The notes under the pieces: model-generated
What the model saw: the letters and a program-made list of their open reading frames with translations, nothing else
What the model was told of the DNA's origin: nothing
Databases searched by the model: none
Made by a program: the position numbers and the translations under genes
Source: ZC4RG17 sp035304485
GTDB lineage: Bacteria; Actinomycetota; Acidimicrobiia; Spongiisociales; ZC4RG35
Reading direction: 5' to 3'
Assembly (NCBI GenBank): GCA_035304485.1
Contig: DATGPZ010000246.1
Span: 1 to 6,053 of the forward strand
DNA length: 6,053 bases
Part shown: positions 5,915 through 6,053 of the stretch, in pieces
Layout: every line of letters starts with the position of its first letter
How positions within the stretch are numbered: position 1 is the stretch's first letter

Positions 5915-6053
5915 GTGCTTCGTTGGATCGACTTCGCCCGTGAGGCCCCCGATGTCGCCCGAAGGGGGCGGGAGTTGCTCTTCCAGCGGGGCGAGGGCTT
6001 CGCCTTCCTGGCGACGATCGACGCCGGGGGCGCGCCCCGGCTTCATCCGATAG
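5915..6053 (+). CDS. Pyridoxamine 5'-phosphate oxidase-like (FMN/F420-binding split barrel) protein, 5' part only
   Basis: Only the first 46 codons are in the window; the gene is cut by the right edge. The translation starts with LRWIDFAREAPDVARRG, an amphipathic opening typical of actinobacterial proteins of this class. It then has GFAFLATIDAGGAPRLHPI, the first two barrel strands and turn ('FLAT..-DG-PR.HPV') of the PPOX-like superfamily. Members bind FMN or F420 and reduce or oxidise small molecules, or simply bind the cofactor; which applies cannot be told from this fragment. The GTG at 5915 puts the conserved opening at the N-terminus and sits behind a -10-like TAGGCT. An in-frame ATG at 5876 would add 13 residues (MVPGRSRCLGSGS) that look unlike coding sequence. 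The gene is divergent from the HTTM gene, with a 113-base intergenic gap. Confidence 0.75.
   Translation, partial: MLRWIDFAREAPDVARRGRELLFQRGEGFAFLATIDAGGAPRLHPI

Overview
The window reads as ordinary chromosomal DNA from a GC-rich bacterium, most likely an actinobacterium. I lean towards Acidimicrobiia (Ilumatobacter-like). The reasons are the strong G/C third-position bias, a GTG start, a TAnnnT-type -10 element placed for leaderless translation, and the 'GNPGD..-GD[WF]NGDG' surface-repeat style, which I associate from memory with that class. The class-level call is an inference. No rRNA, tRNA, CRISPR array, insertion sequence or integration site was seen.

Layout from left to right. Positions 1-291 hold no convincing gene: two short inverted-repeat structures, a weak extended -10 candidate and a good Shine-Dalgarno sequence. 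Positions 292-3948 (+) encode a large secreted subtilisin-family (S8) protease of 1218 residues. Its order is signal peptide, I9-type propeptide, Asp/His/Ser catalytic domain with a PA-domain insertion, beta-rich middle region, Asp-Pro linker, and a C-terminal array of about 47-residue repeats. A strong GC hairpin with a GCAA loop at about 3973-4004 ends this transcription unit. Positions 4030-4761 (+) encode an unrecognised single-pass membrane protein with an acidic cytoplasmic N-terminus and an extracytoplasmic domain carrying a compact Cys/His cluster. Converging on it, 11 bases away, is a minus-strand gene (4773-5801) for a multi-pass HTTM-domain (vitamin K-dependent carboxylase-like) membrane protein. 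At the right edge, divergent from the HTTM gene, a pyridoxamine 5'-phosphate oxidase-like (split-barrel flavin/F420-binding) protein starts at 5915 and runs off the window.

The genes do not form an obvious operon. The protease is a stand-alone unit with its own terminator. The orphan membrane protein and the HTTM protein are convergent, and the HTTM and PPOX-like genes are divergent. The shared theme is cell-envelope or extracellular function (a secreted protease and two membrane proteins), but nothing shows that they act together. I did not find a convincing new system. The most interesting items are the split-unit repeat array that may close on itself, the orphan Cys/His-cluster membrane protein, and the short C-terminus of the HTTM protein.
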